DNA of 64,000 nt from Metallibacterium scheffleri (GTDB lineage: Bacteria; Pseudomonadota; Gammaproteobacteria; Xanthomonadales; Rhodanobacteraceae), in assembly GCF_002077135.1 (NCBI RefSeq), contig NZ_LDOS01000002.1, positions 2,009,865-2,073,864 of the forward strand, written 5' to 3'. The notes under the pieces are model-generated. The model made no database searches. It saw only the letters and a list, made by a program, of their open reading frames with translations, and was not told the origin of the DNA. Below are positions 1 to 8,243 of this stretch, one piece after another. Position numbers and translations under genes: made by a program. Positions within the stretch are counted from its first letter, which is position 1, and the number at the start of each line of letters is the position of its first letter.

Positions 1-2
1 CG

Positions 3-29
3 CTGGCCGCGGAAGGCCCGCGCGCATGA
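3..29 (+). CDS. C-terminal tail of an upstream gene (partial)
   Basis: An open frame from the left edge ends in a TGA that overlaps the ATG of the next gene in the classic ATGA arrangement. Only the last eight residues (LAAEGPRA) are present, so the product cannot be identified from the sequence. The usual partner upstream of rfbC is rfbA, glucose-1-phosphate thymidylyltransferase; that is inference from gene order only. Confidence 0.35.
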   Translation: MAAEGPRA

Positions 30-583
30 AGCGCATCGACACCGAACTGCCCGGCGTGTGCATCCTCGAACCCGACGTGCACGGCGACCCGCGCGGCTAT
101 TTTTTCGAAAGTTTCCACGCCGCCAAGTTCGCCGCGCTGGGGCTGGATCTGCAGTTCGCGCAGACCAACGTCTCGCGCTCGGCGCGTGGCGTGCTGCGCG
201 GTCTGCACTACCAGTGGCCCGATCCGCAAGGCAAGCTGGTCGGCGTGCTGGACGGCACGGTGTGGGACGTGGCCGTGGACATCCGCCGCGGCTCGCCCAG
301 CTTCGGCCGCTGGACCGCGGTCGAGCTGAGCAGCGACAACCATCGCCTGTTCTGGATTCCGCAAGGCTACGCGCACGGCTTTTGCGTGCTCAGCGCGCAC
401 GCCACATTCATGTACCAGTGCACCGCCCTGTACGTCGCCGCCGCTGACGCCGGGGTGCGCTGGGACGACGACGACATCGGCATCACCTGGCCGCTGGCCA
501 CGCCCATCCTTTCGGCCAAGGACAGCATCGCCCCGCGCCTGCGCGAGATCGACCCCGCGCGCCTGCCCGTCTACGTGCCATGA
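26..583 (+). CDS. rfbC: dTDP-4-dehydrorhamnose 3,5-epimerase
   Basis: Third step of dTDP-L-rhamnose synthesis for O-antigen or exopolysaccharide: epimerisation of dTDP-4-keto-6-deoxyglucose at C3 and C5, in the cytosol. The 185-residue length is normal. The RmlC cupin signature is clear: ESFHAAKF near residue 28, VLRGLHYQ with the catalytic base His61, the PQGKLV strand, FWIPQGYAHGF around 109-119, and Tyr130 where the catalytic acid is expected. The start overlaps the preceding stop (ATGA), and the stop overlaps the start of rfbD in the same way, so the genes are translationally coupled. Confidence 0.96.
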   Translation: MKRIDTELPGVCILEPDVHGDPRGYFFESFHAAKFAALGLDLQFAQTNVSRSARGVLRGLHYQWPDPQGKLVGVLDGTVWDVAVDIRRGSPSFGRWTAVELSSDNHRLFWIPQGYAHGFCVLSAHATFMYQCTALYVAAADAGVRWDDDDIGITWPLATPILSAKDSIAPRLREIDPARLPVYVP

Positions 584-1518
584 AGATCCTGCTGCTGGGC
601 GCGGGCGGCCAGGTCGGCTTCGAGCTGATGCGCGCCCTGGGTCCGCTGGGCGCGCTGAGCGCAGCCACGCGCGACGGCAGGCTGCCCGGTGGCGCACGCT
701 GCCGCGTGGCCGATCTCGGCGCCGGTGCCACCGCGCTGCGCGCGCTGCTGGATGAGGACGCGCCGGATGTGATCGTCAACGCCGCCGCCTACACCGCCGT
801 CGATCGCGCCGAGGACGAACCCGCGCTGGCGCAGGCGGTCAACGCCACCGCGCTGGACACGCTGGGGCGCTGGGCGGCCGCGCGCGGTGTGCCGGTCATC
901 CACTACTCCACCGACTACGTGTTCGGCGGCAGCGGTGCGCGCGCCTGGCGCGAGGACGACACACCCGCGCCGCGTGGCGTGTACGCCGCCAGCAAACTGG
1001 CCGGCGAGCAGGCGCTGCGCGCCAGCGGCGCGCCGCATCTGATCCTGCGCACCGCCTGGGTGTATGCCGCGCGCGGGCACAACTTCCTGCGCACCATGCT
1101 GCGTCTTGCGGGCGAACGCGACACCTTACGCGTGGTCAACGACCAGTTCGGCACGCCCACGCCGGCGCGGCTGATCGCCAACGCCACGGCTGCGATGCTG
1201 GCGCGCATGACCCCACGCGGCGGCTTTGCCGGCGATGCGGCCTGGGGCACGTATCACCTCACCGCCAGCGGCCATACCAGTTGGCACGGCTTCGCCGAGG
1301 CCCTGCTGCAGGCCGCGCAACGCGCCGGCCTGATCACGCGCATGCCCGCGGTGCTGGCCATCGCCACGACGGATTACCCGACCCGCGCGCAACGCCCGGC
1401 GTGGTCGGTGCTGGATTGCACGCGCGTGCAGGATGTCTTCGCCCTGCGCCTGCCGGACTGGCAGACCGCTCTCGATGCGGTGATCGGTGAGTTGGCCGGC
1501 TGCGGCGCGCAGCGCTAG
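580..1518 (+). CDS. rfbD: dTDP-4-dehydrorhamnose reductase
   Basis: Last step of dTDP-L-rhamnose synthesis, NAD(P)H-dependent reduction of the 4-keto sugar. The 312-residue protein opens with the Rossmann motif GAGGQVG (residues 7-13). It carries the short-chain dehydrogenase triad context STDYVFGG followed by YAASK, and ends with the RmlD-type substrate-binding region (TTDYPTRAQRP). The ATG lies inside the ATGA overlap with rfbC. It is the last gene of the rhamnose cluster in this window; the next 272 bases have no convincing gene. Confidence 0.96.
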   Translation: MKILLLGAGGQVGFELMRALGPLGALSAATRDGRLPGGARCRVADLGAGATALRALLDEDAPDVIVNAAAYTAVDRAEDEPALAQAVNATALDTLGRWAAARGVPVIHYSTDYVFGGSGARAWREDDTPAPRGVYAASKLAGEQALRASGAPHLILRTAWVYAARGHNFLRTMLRLAGERDTLRVVNDQFGTPTPARLIANATAAMLARMTPRGGFAGDAAWGTYHLTASGHTSWHGFAEALLQAAQRAGLITRMPAVLAIATTDYPTRAQRPAWSVLDCTRVQDVFALRLPDWQTALDAVIGELAGCGAQR

Positions 1519-1790
1519 CACGCTGACGCGGGACGGTCCGCATGGGGCGCTGGCGCTGGCGCTGGCGCGGACGATCGCTTTTGCCTTGAACTGCGCAAGA
1601 GCCAGCGTTCAAGCGCGGCGCGCGGTCAGGCCAGAGCGCGCCCTCGCGATGGAGAAGGAACACATCATCATCCGCGGGAGGAGATAGGCGGGGCCTCTGG
1701 CGAGGTTCGGTATGTCAACCGCAAGGCTTCCGGCGATACGCGCACCGCCCCCTGCTGGCAGAATGCGCGGGTCACGCGCCGAGCGAACGG
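1519..1790. other. intergenic region between rfbD and hprK
   Basis: This stretch of 272 bases holds no supported gene. It contains a tandem GCGCTG run and a weak long-loop inverted repeat (GTCCGC at 1536-1541 with GCGGAC at 1567-1572) followed by a short T run, which might terminate rfbD transcription. I could not place a convincing -35/-10 pair for hprK. The hpf and ptsN genes that often precede hprK in related bacteria are absent here. Confidence 0.4.
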
Positions 1791-2744
1791 ATGGAACGCA
1801 TCACTGCCCGCCAGTTGTTCGAAAAAGTTAACGAGCGCCTTGCGCTGCGTTGGATCGCCGGCGTGCGCGGCGAAAGCCGCATGCTCGAGCCCAGCGCCGG
1901 ACGCGAACGCCGGCCCTCGCTTGTGGGATATCTCAATCTGATCTACCCCAACCGCGTGCAGATCGTCGGCAGCGAGGAACTGGCTTATCTCGACGGCCTG
2001 GAGCCGCGCCAGCGCTGGGAAATGCTGCAAAAACTCTTCGGGCACCGCCCGGTGGCGGTGATCGTGACCAAGGATCAGGCCGTGCCGGCGGACCTGCGCG
2101 AAGCCGCCGAGGACAGCGACACGCCGCTGTGGATCAGCGCGCAGCGCGGCCATGAAATCTACAACTGGCTGCAGTACCACCTCACGCGCGTATTGGCACG
2201 CGCGCAGACCCTGCACGGCGTGCTGATGGAGATCTACTCGATCGGCGTGCTGGTGACCGGCGAGCCGGGCACCGGCAAGAGCGAGCTGGCGCTGGACCTG
2301 ATCACGCGCGGCCATCGCCTGGTGGCCGACGATGCGCCCGAGTTCAGCCTGATCGCGCCGGATGTGATCGACGGCGCCTGTCCGGAACTGCTGCGCGACC
2401 TGCTGGAAGTGCGCGGCCTCGGCGTGCTCAATGTGCGCGAGATGTACGGCCACACCGCGGTGAAGGACTCCAAATACCTGCGCCTGGTGCTGCACCTGCT
2501 GCCCTCGGGCGAGCACAGCGGCGACCGCGATGGCATGCAGCGCCTCACCGGCGTGCTCGGTCAGCGCGAGATCCTCGGGGTCAAGATGCCGCAGATCACC
2601 ATCCCGGTGGCGCCGGGCCGTAACCTTGCCGTTCTGGCCGAAGCCGCGGTGCGCAACCACATGCTGAAGAGCAAAGGCATCGACCCCGCGCAGACCTTCA
2701 TCGATCGTCAGGCGCACCAGATGCAGAGGCTGCCGCCATGGTGA
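1791..2744 (+). CDS. hprK: HPr kinase/phosphorylase
   Basis: Bifunctional enzyme that phosphorylates Ser46 of HPr with ATP and dephosphorylates it, linking carbon/energy state to regulation. The 317-residue protein has the N-terminal HprK domain and, in the C-terminal half, the family P-loop GEPGTGKS at 157-164 (with Pro where Ser is common), His142, the RLVADDAPE segment at 176-184 and the signature [16 protein letters not shown] at 205-220. Its substrate is encoded in this window: the ptsH product has Ser46. The stop overlaps the rapZ start, so hprK, rapZ and the EIIA gene read as one operon. Confidence 0.96.
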   Translation: MERITARQLFEKVNERLALRWIAGVRGESRMLEPSAGRERRPSLVGYLNLIYPNRVQIVGSEELAYLDGLEPRQRWEMLQKLFGHRPVAVIVTKDQAVPADLREAAEDSDTPLWISAQRGHEIYNWLQYHLTRVLARAQTLHGVLMEIYSIGVLVTGEPGTGKSELALDLITRGHRLVADDAPEFSLIAPDVIDGACPELLRDLLEVRGLGVLNVREMYGHTAVKDSKYLRLVLHLLPSGEHSGDRDGMQRLTGVLGQREILGVKMPQITIPVAPGRNLAVLAEAAVRNHMLKSKGIDPAQTFIDRQAHQMQRLPPW

Positions 2745-3616
2745 GCATGATCGACGCCAACGCACCGCGCCTGATGGTGCTCAGCGGCCTGTCCGGCGGC
2801 GGCAAGACCGTGGCCTTGCGCACGCTGGAGGATCTCGGCTTTTACTGCGTGGACAACCTGCCCGCGGCGCTGATCCCGGCGCTGGCCGATGCGCTGACCG
2901 CCGGCAACGGCGGTCCACGGCGCATCGCGGTGGGCATCGACGTGCGCGCGCAGGGCGATGACCTCACGCGCATGCCGGGCGTGCTGGCGCAACTGGCGGC
3001 GGCGGGCACGCCGGCCGAACTGGTGTTCCTGCACGCGCGCGACGAGGTGCTGATCAAGCGTTATTCGGAAACGCGGCGCCGCCACCCGCTGTCCGCGCAG
3101 GGGCTGTCGCTGGCTGGGGCGATCGCGCGCGAGCGCACGTTGCTGAAGCCGCTGAGCGCCATCGCCGAGCGCCAGATCGACACCAGCGAGCTCAACGTGC
3201 ACCAGTTGCGCCGGCTGATCGCCACCAGCTACGGGCTGCGCGGCGATGGTCTGACGCTGCTGTTCGAGTCATTCGCGTTCCGCCGCGGACTGCCGCCGGA
3301 CGCCGATTTCGTGTTCGACGCGCGCTGCCTGCCCAATCCGCACTGGGATCCGGCGCTGCGACCTCTGTCCGGGCGTGACGCCGCGGTACGCACCTATCTG
3401 GAGGCACAGCCGCTGGTGCAACAGTTCACGCAGGACCTGCAGCAGATGCTGGAACACTGGCTGCCGCATTTCGTGCAGGAAGACCGCAGCTACGTCACCG
3501 TCAGCATCGGTTGCACCGGCGGGCGCCACCGCTCGGTGTATCTGGCCGAACGCTTGACCGAACATTTCCGCGAGCGCCACACGCAGGTGCTCACCTTCCA
3601 CCGCGAGCTGGAATGA
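2738..3616 (+). CDS. rapZ: RNase adapter / nucleotide-binding protein RapZ
   Basis: RapZ (YvcJ/YhbJ family) binds nucleotides; in Escherichia coli it delivers the small RNA GlmZ to RNase E and so controls glucosamine-6-phosphate supply. The 292 residues contain the Walker A motif GLSGGGKT at 17-24, the DNLP motif at 39-42 and the conserved C-terminal [14 protein letters not shown] from residue 258. The start overlaps the end of hprK by 7 bases; an alternative ATG lies three codons in. Whether it acts on a GlmZ-like RNA in this organism cannot be seen here. Confidence 0.95.
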   Translation: MVSMIDANAPRLMVLSGLSGGGKTVALRTLEDLGFYCVDNLPAALIPALADALTAGNGGPRRIAVGIDVRAQGDDLTRMPGVLAQLAAAGTPAELVFLHARDEVLIKRYSETRRRHPLSAQGLSLAGAIARERTLLKPLSAIAERQIDTSELNVHQLRRLIATSYGLRGDGLTLLFESFAFRRGLPPDADFVFDARCLPNPHWDPALRPLSGRDAAVRTYLEAQPLVQQFTQDLQQMLEHWLPHFVQEDRSYVTVSIGCTGGRHRSVYLAERLTEHFRERHTQVLTFHRELE

Positions 3617-4017
3617 CCATGGCCAGCGGCATCCTGCTCGTCACCCATGCCGGTGTCGCCACCGCGCTGATCGCCGCCGCGCGCCACGTGCTGGTGCAAC
3701 TGCCGGACACGCTGGACAGCGTCGAGCTGCCCGCCGATGCCGATCCCGAACAATCCCTGCGCGAAGCCACGCGGCACGCCGCCAGCCTCGACCACGGCGC
3801 CGGCGTGCTGGTGCTGTCCGACCTGTACGGCGCCACGCCATGCAACATCGCGCAGCGCCTCAGTGAACACCGCGCGCGGCTGCGCTGGGTCGCCGGCCTT
3901 AACCTGCCCATGCTGCTGCGCGTGCTCAACTACGCCGGGCGCCCGCTCGACGAGCTGACCGAAATCGCCGTCAGCGGCGGCCACACCGGCATCCGCATCG
4001 ACCACCCGCCCTGCTGA
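3613..4017 (+). CDS. PTS EIIA component, mannose-type
   Basis: A 134-residue single-domain EIIA of the mannose family. LLVTHAG near the N-terminus carries the phosphorylatable histidine (His12 from this start, His10 from the second ATG), and [13 protein letters not shown] (Asp70 region) matches the family active site. The start overlaps the rapZ stop (ATGA). No EIIB, EIIC or EIID gene occurs in the window, so it probably accepts phosphate from HPr for regulatory purposes rather than sugar import; this is inference from context. Confidence 0.92.
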   Translation: MTMASGILLVTHAGVATALIAAARHVLVQLPDTLDSVELPADADPEQSLREATRHAASLDHGAGVLVLSDLYGATPCNIAQRLSEHRARLRWVAGLNLPMLLRVLNYAGRPLDELTEIAVSGGHTGIRIDHPPC

Positions 4018-4111
4018 GAGGCTGATTCGGGCCCTGAGCGTATCGGTGTCGCCGCGGCGCTGGCATCACGGCGTGTGCCATCGCACACTTGTACATTCCC
4101 ATGGAGTTGTC

Positions 4112-4624
4112 ATGACCACTGCTTCCTTCACCCGCGAACAACTGCTGGCCTGTGGCCACGGCGAGATGTTCGGCCCTGGCAACGCGCGCCTGCCGCTGCC
4201 CAACATGCTGATGATGGATCGCATCACGAGCATCTCCGACACGGGTGGCGCCAACGGTCGTGGCTACATCGAGGCCGAGTTCGACATCCATCCGGATCTG
4301 TGGTTTTTCGGCTGCCACTTCGAAGGCGACCCGGTGATGCCGGGTTGTCTCGGATTGGATGCGCTGTGGCAACTGGTGGGCTTCTTCCTCGCCTGGCAGG
4401 GCCTGCCTGGGCGCGGGCGCGCGCTCGGTGTCGGCGAGGTGAAATTTTCCGGTCAGGTGCTGCCCAGTGCGCGCCTGGTGACCTACCAGATCGACATGCG
4501 CCGGGTGATGCGCCACAAGCTGGCCATGGCCATCGGCAATGGCCGCATGCTGGTCGATGGCCGCCCGATCTATGCGGCCAGCGATCTGCGCGTTGGCCTG
4601 TTCACTGACACCACGGGATTTTGA
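4112..4624 (+). CDS. fabA: 3-hydroxydecanoyl-ACP dehydratase/isomerase
   Basis: Bifunctional dehydratase/isomerase that introduces the cis double bond at the C10 stage of anaerobic unsaturated fatty acid synthesis. The 170-residue length matches the family. [12 protein letters not shown] contains the active-site His69 and GLDALWQL supplies the catalytic Asp83, aligned with His70 and Asp84 of E. coli FabA. The chosen ATG has a GGAG-type ribosome site just upstream; a longer in-frame extension looks non-coding. fabB follows two bases after the stop, the classic fabAB pair. Confidence 0.97.
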   Translation: MTTASFTREQLLACGHGEMFGPGNARLPLPNMLMMDRITSISDTGGANGRGYIEAEFDIHPDLWFFGCHFEGDPVMPGCLGLDALWQLVGFFLAWQGLPGRGRALGVGEVKFSGQVLPSARLVTYQIDMRRVMRHKLAMAIGNGRMLVDGRPIYAASDLRVGLFTDTTGF

Positions 4625-4626
4625 GC

Positions 4627-5847
4627 ATGGCCGGCAAGCGCATCGTCATCACCGGCATGGGCATCGTCTCGTGCCTCGGTAACGACCCGGATACGGTCAG
4701 CAGCGCGCTGCGCGATGGCCGCAGCGGCATTCGCCACGTGCCCGAATACGTCGATATGGGCATGCGCAGCCATGTCGCCGGGGTGCCACGGATCGATCTC
4801 GACGCGGCCATCGACCGCAAGCTCAAGCGCTTCATGGGTGACGCCGCGGCGTATGCCTGCGTGGCAATGCAGGGCGCCATCGCCGATGCCGGCCTGACAC
4901 CCGAGCTGGTGCGCAGCGTGCGCAGCGGGCTGATCGCCGGCTCCGGTGGCGGCTCGCCGGCCAGCCAGATCGAAACCGCCGACCTGCTGCGCACGCGCGG
5001 CGTGCGCCGCGTCGGCCCGTACATGGTGCCGCGCTCGATGTGCTCCACCGTGTCGGCGGGCCTGGCCACCGCCTTCGGCATCCGCGGCATGAGTTATTCG
5101 ATCTCGGCGGCTTGCGCCACCTCGGCGCACTGCATCGGCGCCGCCGCGCAGCAGATCCACAGCGGCGCGCTGGACGTGGTGTTCGCCGGCGGCGGCGAGG
5201 AAGTGCACTGGGGCATGAGCGCGCAGTTCGACGCCATGGGCGCGCTGTCCACGCACTTCAACGACACCCCGGCGCGCGCCTCGCGCCCGTATGACGCCAC
5301 GCGCGATGGCTTCGTCATCGCCGGTGGCGGCGGCATGCTGGTGCTCGAAGACCTCGACCACGCGCAGCGCCGCGGCGCGCGCATCCATGCCGAACTGGTC
5401 GGCTACGGCATCAGCTCCGACGGCGCCGACATGGTCGCGCCCAGCGGCGAGGGCGCGGTGCGCTGCATGCGCATGGCGCTGGATGCGGCCGGCGGCGACA
5501 TCGATTACATCAACACCCATGGCACGTCGACGCCACTGGGCGACATCACCGAGCTGCAGGCGCTGCGCGAAGTGTTCGGCGCATCCTGCCCGCCGCTGTC
5601 CTCGACCAAGGCGCTCAGCGGTCACTCGCTGGGCGCGGCCAGCGTGCACGAGGCGATCTACTGTCTGCTGATGCTGCGCGACGGTTTCATCGCCGGCTCC
5701 GCCCATATCGATACGCTCGACGAACGCGCCAGCGATTTTCCCATCGTGCGCGCCTCGCGCGCGGCCACGCTGGACACCGTGCTGTCCAACAGCTTCGGCT
5801 TCGGCGGCACCAACGGCTGTCTGGTGCTGCGGCGCTTTCGCGGCTGA
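4627..5847 (+). CDS. fabB: beta-ketoacyl-ACP synthase I
   Basis: Elongating ketosynthase needed for unsaturated fatty acid synthesis, condensing malonyl-ACP with the product of FabA. From the ATG at 4627 the protein is 406 residues, the same length as E. coli FabB, with the full Cys-His-His triad: Cys163 in SAACATSAH, His298 in [11 protein letters not shown] and His333 in [15 protein letters not shown] two codons upstream is also in frame but unnecessary. fabA lies immediately upstream. Confidence 0.97.
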   Translation: MAGKRIVITGMGIVSCLGNDPDTVSSALRDGRSGIRHVPEYVDMGMRSHVAGVPRIDLDAAIDRKLKRFMGDAAAYACVAMQGAIADAGLTPELVRSVRSGLIAGSGGGSPASQIETADLLRTRGVRRVGPYMVPRSMCSTVSAGLATAFGIRGMSYSISAACATSAHCIGAAAQQIHSGALDVVFAGGGEEVHWGMSAQFDAMGALSTHFNDTPARASRPYDATRDGFVIAGGGGMLVLEDLDHAQRRGARIHAELVGYGISSDGADMVAPSGEGAVRCMRMALDAAGGDIDYINTHGTSTPLGDITELQALREVFGASCPPLSSTKALSGHSLGAASVHEAIYCLLMLRDGFIAGSAHIDTLDERASDFPIVRASRAATLDTVLSNSFGFGGTNGCLVLRRFRG

Positions 5848-6077
5848 GCCGGGAGCCGAGCAGGCGGCAACGCTTGCAACATCGTGCAGGCCTGCCGCGC
5901 GTCACGGCGACCGGGTCCGCGGACATCGTCATGCCGTGCCGGCGGGCATCCAGCGCGGCACACGCCGACACCACAGGCGCCACGGGTCGCACTGCGCGTA
6001 CCCCGGGGATCACGACCCTGATCGGTGCCGGTCGTCATGACACGGCTCAGCGACTCCCCACCGCCCGCCTCACCGGC

Positions 6078-6083
6078 TAGCAT
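6078..6083 (+). promoter_or_regulatory. possible -10 hexamer TAGCAT upstream of the DUF3311 gene
   Basis: TAGCAT lies 28 bases before the ATG of the small membrane-protein gene, in a 264-base gap after fabB that has no other gene. No good -35 is recognisable. The same hexamer occurs as a likely -10 at several other starts in the window. Weak evidence on its own. Confidence 0.3.
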
Positions 6084-6111
6084 CGGCGCATCGCCACGCC
6101 GGAGCCCGCCG

Positions 6112-6330
6112 ATGCGCACGCCACGATCCGCACCGCACGCGCAACACGCGCGCTGGTGGTATCTGCTGCTGTTGTTGCCGGTCATCGCCACGCTGTGGCT
6201 GCCGTGGTTCAACCGCAGCACGCCGCTGCTGGCCGGCATCCCGTTTTTTTACTGGTATCTGCTCGCCTGGGTGCCGCTGAGCGCGCTGTGCTCGGCATGG
6301 GTGTATCTGCGCACGCGGCATCTGCACTGA
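6112..6330 (+). CDS. small DUF3311 membrane protein
   Basis: A 72-residue protein with two hydrophobic segments (about 15-31 and 43-62) separated by a short loop, the DUF3311 pattern. The ATG at 6112 has a GGAG ribosome site seven bases upstream. DUF3311 genes habitually sit directly before a sodium:solute symporter gene, as here (14 bases before the next start), so the product is probably an accessory subunit of that symporter. Its exact role in the family is not established. Confidence 0.82.
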   Translation: MRTPRSAPHAQHARWWYLLLLLPVIATLWLPWFNRSTPLLAGIPFFYWYLLAWVPLSALCSAWVYLRTRHLH

Positions 6331-6343
6331 CCAGAACGGGGGC

Positions 6344-7897
6344 ATGGCCATGCGCTGGAGCGCGCTGAGTGTTTTCCTGATCCTGTTCCTGCTGGTGACG
6401 GTGCTGGGGTTTTTCGCCGCGCGCTGGCGTCGCGCCGACCTGAGCCAACTGCACGAATGGGGCCTGGGCGGGCGCCGCTTCGGCACGGTCATCACCTGGT
6501 TCCTGCTCGGCGGCGATCTGTACACGGCCTACACCTTCATCGCCGTGCCGGCGCTGGTATTCGGCGCCGGGGCGATGGGCTTTTTCGCGCTGCCGTACAC
6601 GGTGATCGCCTACCCGCTGGTGTTCATGGTGCTGCCGCGGCTGTGGCGCGTGGCGCACAAGCACGACTACATCACCGGCGCCGATTTCGTGCGCGGCCGC
6701 TACGGCAGCCCGACGCTGGCGCTGCTGGTGGCGCTGACCGGCATCCTCGCCACCATGCCTTACATCGCGCTGCAACTGGTCGGCATGGAAGTGGTGATCG
6801 CGGCGCTGGGTTTCCCCATGGGCGGAGTGCTTGGCGATCTGCCGCTGATCGTGGCGTTCGTGGTGTTGGCCGCGTACACCTACACCAGCGGCCTGCGCGC
6901 GCCGGCGATGATCGCGGTGGTCAAGGACGCGCTGGTGTACCTCACCGTGATCACCCTGGTGATCGTGGTGCCGTGGCGGCTGAGCGGCTTCGCGCCGATC
7001 TTCGCCGCGGTGCCGCCCGCCAAGCTGCTGCTGGCGACGCCGCCCGCGCACAGCCTGGGCAGCTACAGCGCCTTCGCCAGCCTGGCGCTGGGTTCGGCGC
7101 TGGCGCTGTTCTGCTATCCGCACGTGATGACCGGCGTGCTGGCCTCGCGTGACGCGCGCACGCTGACGCGCAACATGGCGCTGCTGCCGGCCTTCAGCCT
7201 GGCGCTGGGATTGCTGGCCCTGCTCGGCTACATGGCCGTGGCCAGCGGCGTCGACACGCTGCCCGAGTTCGCGCCGTATTTCGCGCGCTTCAAGGCCAGC
7301 TTCGCCGTGCCGGCGCTGATCCTGCACAGCTTTCCGGGCTGGTTCGCGGGCGTCGCGCTGGCCGCCATCGCCATCGGCGCACTGGTGCCGGCGGCGATCA
7401 TGTCGATCGCCGCGGCCAACTTGTGGACGCGCAACATCTACCGCGAATACCTCAACCCCGCGTGCAGCGCGGCGCAGGAGTCGGGGCAGGCCAAGGCCGC
7501 CTCGCTGGTGGTCAAGTTCGGCGCGCTGCTGTTCGTGCTGTTGCTGCCATCGAGTTACGCGATCAACTTCCAGCTGCTGGGCGGGGTGTGGATCATCCAG
7601 ATCCTGCCGGCGCTGCTGTTTGGTCTGTACACGCGCTGGCTGCATCGCGGCGCGCTGATCGCCGGCTGGGCCACGGGCATGCTGGTCGGCACGCTGATGG
7701 CGCTGGACCTGCACTTCGCCAGCGCGGTGTTTCCGCTGCGCGCGTTCGGCTGGACCGTGCCAGGTTACGCCGCGCTGTACGCGCTGCTGGCGAACATCGC
7801 CGTGGCGCTGTCGGCCACGCCGCTGCTGCGCGCGCTGCGCGTGGCCGACGGCACGGACCACACGCGTCGCGAGGATTACCTTCCCGCCAGCGAATGA
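6344..7897 (+). CDS. sodium:solute symporter, MctP-like
   Basis: A 517-residue polytopic protein with about 13 predicted hydrophobic segments. The N-terminal region (GGRRFGTVITWFLLGGD, YTAYTF, then AVPALVFGAGAMGFF) resembles the SSS-family monocarboxylate permease MctP rather than PutP, and MctP-type genes are typically preceded by a DUF3311 gene. Likely substrates are short monocarboxylates or amino acids such as lactate, pyruvate or alanine, taken up with Na+; the substrate is inferred. A second ATG two codons downstream is equally plausible as start. Confidence 0.85.
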   Translation: MAMRWSALSVFLILFLLVTVLGFFAARWRRADLSQLHEWGLGGRRFGTVITWFLLGGDLYTAYTFIAVPALVFGAGAMGFFALPYTVIAYPLVFMVLPRLWRVAHKHDYITGADFVRGRYGSPTLALLVALTGILATMPYIALQLVGMEVVIAALGFPMGGVLGDLPLIVAFVVLAAYTYTSGLRAPAMIAVVKDALVYLTVITLVIVVPWRLSGFAPIFAAVPPAKLLLATPPAHSLGSYSAFASLALGSALALFCYPHVMTGVLASRDARTLTRNMALLPAFSLALGLLALLGYMAVASGVDTLPEFAPYFARFKASFAVPALILHSFPGWFAGVALAAIAIGALVPAAIMSIAAANLWTRNIYREYLNPACSAAQESGQAKAASLVVKFGALLFVLLLPSSYAINFQLLGGVWIIQILPALLFGLYTRWLHRGALIAGWATGMLVGTLMALDLHFASAVFPLRAFGWTVPGYAALYALLANIAVALSATPLLRALRVADGTDHTRREDYLPASE

Positions 7898-7969
7898 GCA
7901 CGCGCCGGGCTGGACCGCGTGCGCGCCAGACCGCATGCTAGGAGCCTCCCTCCGCACAGCAGCAGCGCG

Positions 7970-8239
7970 ATGCTCGAACGTGAAATCGTCATCAGCAACC
8001 GGCTCGGCCTGCATGCGCGCGCCGCCGCCAAGCTGGTGCAGGCCGTGCAGGGCTTCCAGGCCAAAGTGTGGCTGCGCGCCAAGGGCCACGAGGTCGATGC
8101 GCGCAGCATCATGGGCGTGATGATGCTGGCCGCCGGCAGCGGCACGCCGCTGGGCGTGCGCGCCGACGGCGCGGACGAGGCCGCGGCGCTGGCCGCGGTG
8201 ATCGATCTGGTCGAACGCAAGTTCGACGAGGGCGCCTGA
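7970..8239 (+). CDS. ptsH: phosphocarrier protein HPr
   Basis: An 89-residue HPr. NRLGLHARAAAK places the EI-phosphorylated histidine at exactly position 15, and DARSIMGVM places Ser46, the HprK target, at the canonical site. Having both sites together with hprK in the same neighbourhood supports dual control by PEP and ATP. A longer in-frame GTG start exists but adds an Arg/Ser-rich segment not seen in HPr. ptsI follows after four bases. Confidence 0.96.
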   Translation: MLEREIVISNRLGLHARAAAKLVQAVQGFQAKVWLRAKGHEVDARSIMGVMMLAAGSGTPLGVRADGADEAAALAAVIDLVERKFDEGA

Positions 8240-8243
8240 GCCG

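Noticed and set aside
1650-1687. Twelve-codon open frame ([12 protein letters not shown]) before hprK
   Set aside because: Too short, no conserved context, and no evidence of attenuation or leader-peptide function.
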